This document shows, in pieces, positions 6,492 to 7,111 of a stretch of 7,111 bases of DNA (positions within the stretch are counted from its first letter, which is position 1; each line of letters begins with the position of its first letter). The translations under genes were made by a program, and so were the position numbers. The notes below the pieces were generated by a model. That model had not been told where the DNA came from. It did no database searches and saw nothing but the letters and a program-made list of their open reading frames with translations. Source of the DNA: Bacillota bacterium (GTDB lineage Bacteria; Bacillota; Clostridia; Oscillospirales; Oscillospiraceae); contig WQUU01000067.1 in assembly GCA_009781925.1 (NCBI GenBank), positions 1 through 7,111 on the forward strand, given 5' to 3'.

Positions 6492-6875
6492 ATGGCACAC
6501 GGCAAATTTACATGGAAAACCACGGCGTCAGGTAAATTCCATTTCAACCTGGTCGCCAGCAACGGACAGGTCATCGCCAGCAGCCAGACCTATGACTCGA
6601 AAGACAGCTGCCTCGCCGGCATTGAGAGCGTCCGGAAGAACGCGGCCTCCCACGTGGAAGATCAGACGGTCGAAGGTTTTGCCACCCTGACCCACCCCAA
6701 ATATGAGGTATATGTGGACAAAGCCGGCGAGTTCCGTTTCCGTCTGAAGGCCCGCAACGGGGAGAACATTGTGGGGAGCGAGGGCTATAAGGCCAAGGCC
6801 AGCTGCCTCAACGGCATCGAGTCGATCAAGAACCACGCCCCCGAGGCCACCGTGGTGGAAGAGGAAGAGAAGTAG
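6492..6875 (+). CDS. Tandem DUF1508 (YegP-type) protein
   Basis: This 127-residue protein has two copies of the DUF1508 (PF07411) repeat, the fold seen in E. coli YegP, whose biochemical role is not established. Repeat 1 covers about residues 4-51 and repeat 2 about 69-116, with an exact offset of 65 residues. Shared positions include aromatic/Gly positions (G14/G79, F16/F81), the NG turn (24-25/89-90), Tyr (34/99), SCL (39-41/104-106) and GIES (43-46/108-111). Each repeat thus carries one Cys in the same place (C40 and C105). The second repeat is closer to the usual family pattern (GEFRFRLKARNGE, SEGY). The C-terminus is an acidic EEEEK tail. There is no signal peptide. The ribosome site AAGGAG (6477-6482) lies 9 nt before the ATG, and the gene sits 22 bp after its operon partner. 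Confidence 0.92.
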   Translation: MAHGKFTWKTTASGKFHFNLVASNGQVIASSQTYDSKDSCLAGIESVRKNAASHVEDQTVEGFATLTHPKYEVYVDKAGEFRFRLKARNGENIVGSEGYKAKASCLNGIESIKNHAPEATVVEEEEK

Positions 6876-6877
6876 GA

Positions 6878-6906
6878 GCCGCCCTCGGCGGCCTGTGCCT
6901 CTTTTT
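6878..6906 (+). terminator. Weak hairpin terminator after the DUF1508 gene
   Basis: A 6-bp all-GC stem GCCGCC/GGCGGC (6878-6883 with 6887-6892) closes a 3-nt loop just after the stop codon. The T-run (6902-6906) comes 9 nt after the stem, further than in a typical intrinsic terminator. It may be leaky, with the stronger hairpin at 7056-7094 as a second stop. Confidence 0.4.
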
Positions 6907-6908
6907 CC

Positions 6909-6985
6909 GCCATTGCGAGCAAGCGAAGCAATCCAGTCGGCTTTCCATACTGGATTGCTTCGTTGCTTTTGTTCCGCGCAATGAC
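6909..6985. repeat. Palindromic intergenic repeat (CATTGCG ... CGCAATG type)
   Basis: A perfect 14-bp inverted repeat (6924-6937 with 6949-6962, 11-nt loop) is extended by AGCAA/TTGCT (6918-6922 with 6963-6967) and ends in near-identical outer arms (6909-6917 with 6977-6985, 8 of 9). Nine bases at 6968-6976 are unpaired, making the right arm longer. The core GCGAAGCAATCC and the CATTGCG ends resemble dispersed palindromic repeats I associate with intergenic regions of many bacteria; that association is from memory and not verified. No coding capacity. Confidence 0.7.
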
Positions 6986-7055
6986 GCGCTGAGGAAATGA
7001 AAAGCGCCCAATCGGGCAATGTCATTAAGATAAGGACATGACCGACAAGGGGACT

Positions 7056-7094
7056 AAAAAGGGCAGAGTATCGAAAGATACCCTGCTCTTTTTT
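7056..7094 (+). terminator. Strong intrinsic terminator with a GAAA tetraloop
   Basis: Inner stem GTATC/GATAC (7068-7072 with 7077-7081) is capped by a GAAA loop. After one mismatch (A7067/C7082), an outer stem GGGCAG/CTGCTC (7061-7066 with 7083-7088, one G-T pair) and an A-tract/T-tract pair (7056-7060 with 7089-7093) follow. The flanking A-run and T-run make it able to act in both directions. It probably ends the small-protein operon and perhaps a gene entering from the right. Confidence 0.85.
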
Positions 7095-7111
7095 CTGAAA
7101 TAATTTCAAAA

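Noticed and set aside
1..7111. CRISPR array, transposase, phage or toxin-antitoxin genes
   Set aside because: There are no regularly spaced direct repeats, and no open frame carries motifs of these systems; the palindromes are isolated single elements.

Overview
The window looks like chromosomal DNA from a Gram-positive, Firmicutes-type bacterium, most likely a gut or plant-fibre-degrading clostridium of the Oscillospiraceae/Ruminococcaceae kind. The reasons are strong AGGAGG-like ribosome sites, GC-rich coding regions beside very AT-rich promoters, a sugar ABC transporter with no ATPase gene beside it, and GC-rich palindromic repeats between genes. This placement is inference; there is no rRNA or other marker gene here.

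Region 1 (1-4430, + strand) is a carbohydrate import and breakdown operon. It starts with the 3' part of an extracellular sugar-binding protein, cut by the window edge. A hairpin terminator in the gap to the permeases probably works as an attenuator. Two MalF/UgpA- and MalG/UgpE-type permeases overlap by 4 bp. A cytoplasmic GH43 enzyme of the beta-xylosidase / alpha-arabinofuranosidase type follows 23 bp later. Region 2 (4431-4604) is a convergent gap filled by a 128-nt imperfect palindromic element. Region 3 (4605-5960, - strand) is a GH1 beta-glucosidase with its own promoter. Together, regions 1 and 3 suggest uptake of plant-derived oligosaccharides (xylo- or arabino-oligosaccharides and beta-glucosides) followed by hydrolysis inside the cell without phosphorylation.

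Region 4 (about 5961-6181) is an AT-rich divergent promoter region. The GH1 promoter points left; a near-consensus promoter points right. Region 5 (6182-6875, + strand) is a separate two-gene operon. It encodes an unrecognised 95-aa protein with an EF-hand-like Asp/Gly loop and a 127-aa protein with two tandem DUF1508 (YegP-type) repeats. Region 6 (6876-7111) has no gene. It holds a weak hairpin, a dispersed-type palindromic repeat, smaller hairpins and a strong terminator.

The most notable points are as follows. The GH43 protein has Ala where the family's conserved pKa-modulating Asp should be (residue 127), although the other two catalytic acids are present. The 95-aa protein has a calcium-loop-like motif whose spacing fits neither a canonical EF-hand nor a dockerin. 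The small-protein operon pairs two genes of unknown function under a strong promoter. I found no CRISPR array, transposase, tRNA or rRNA.
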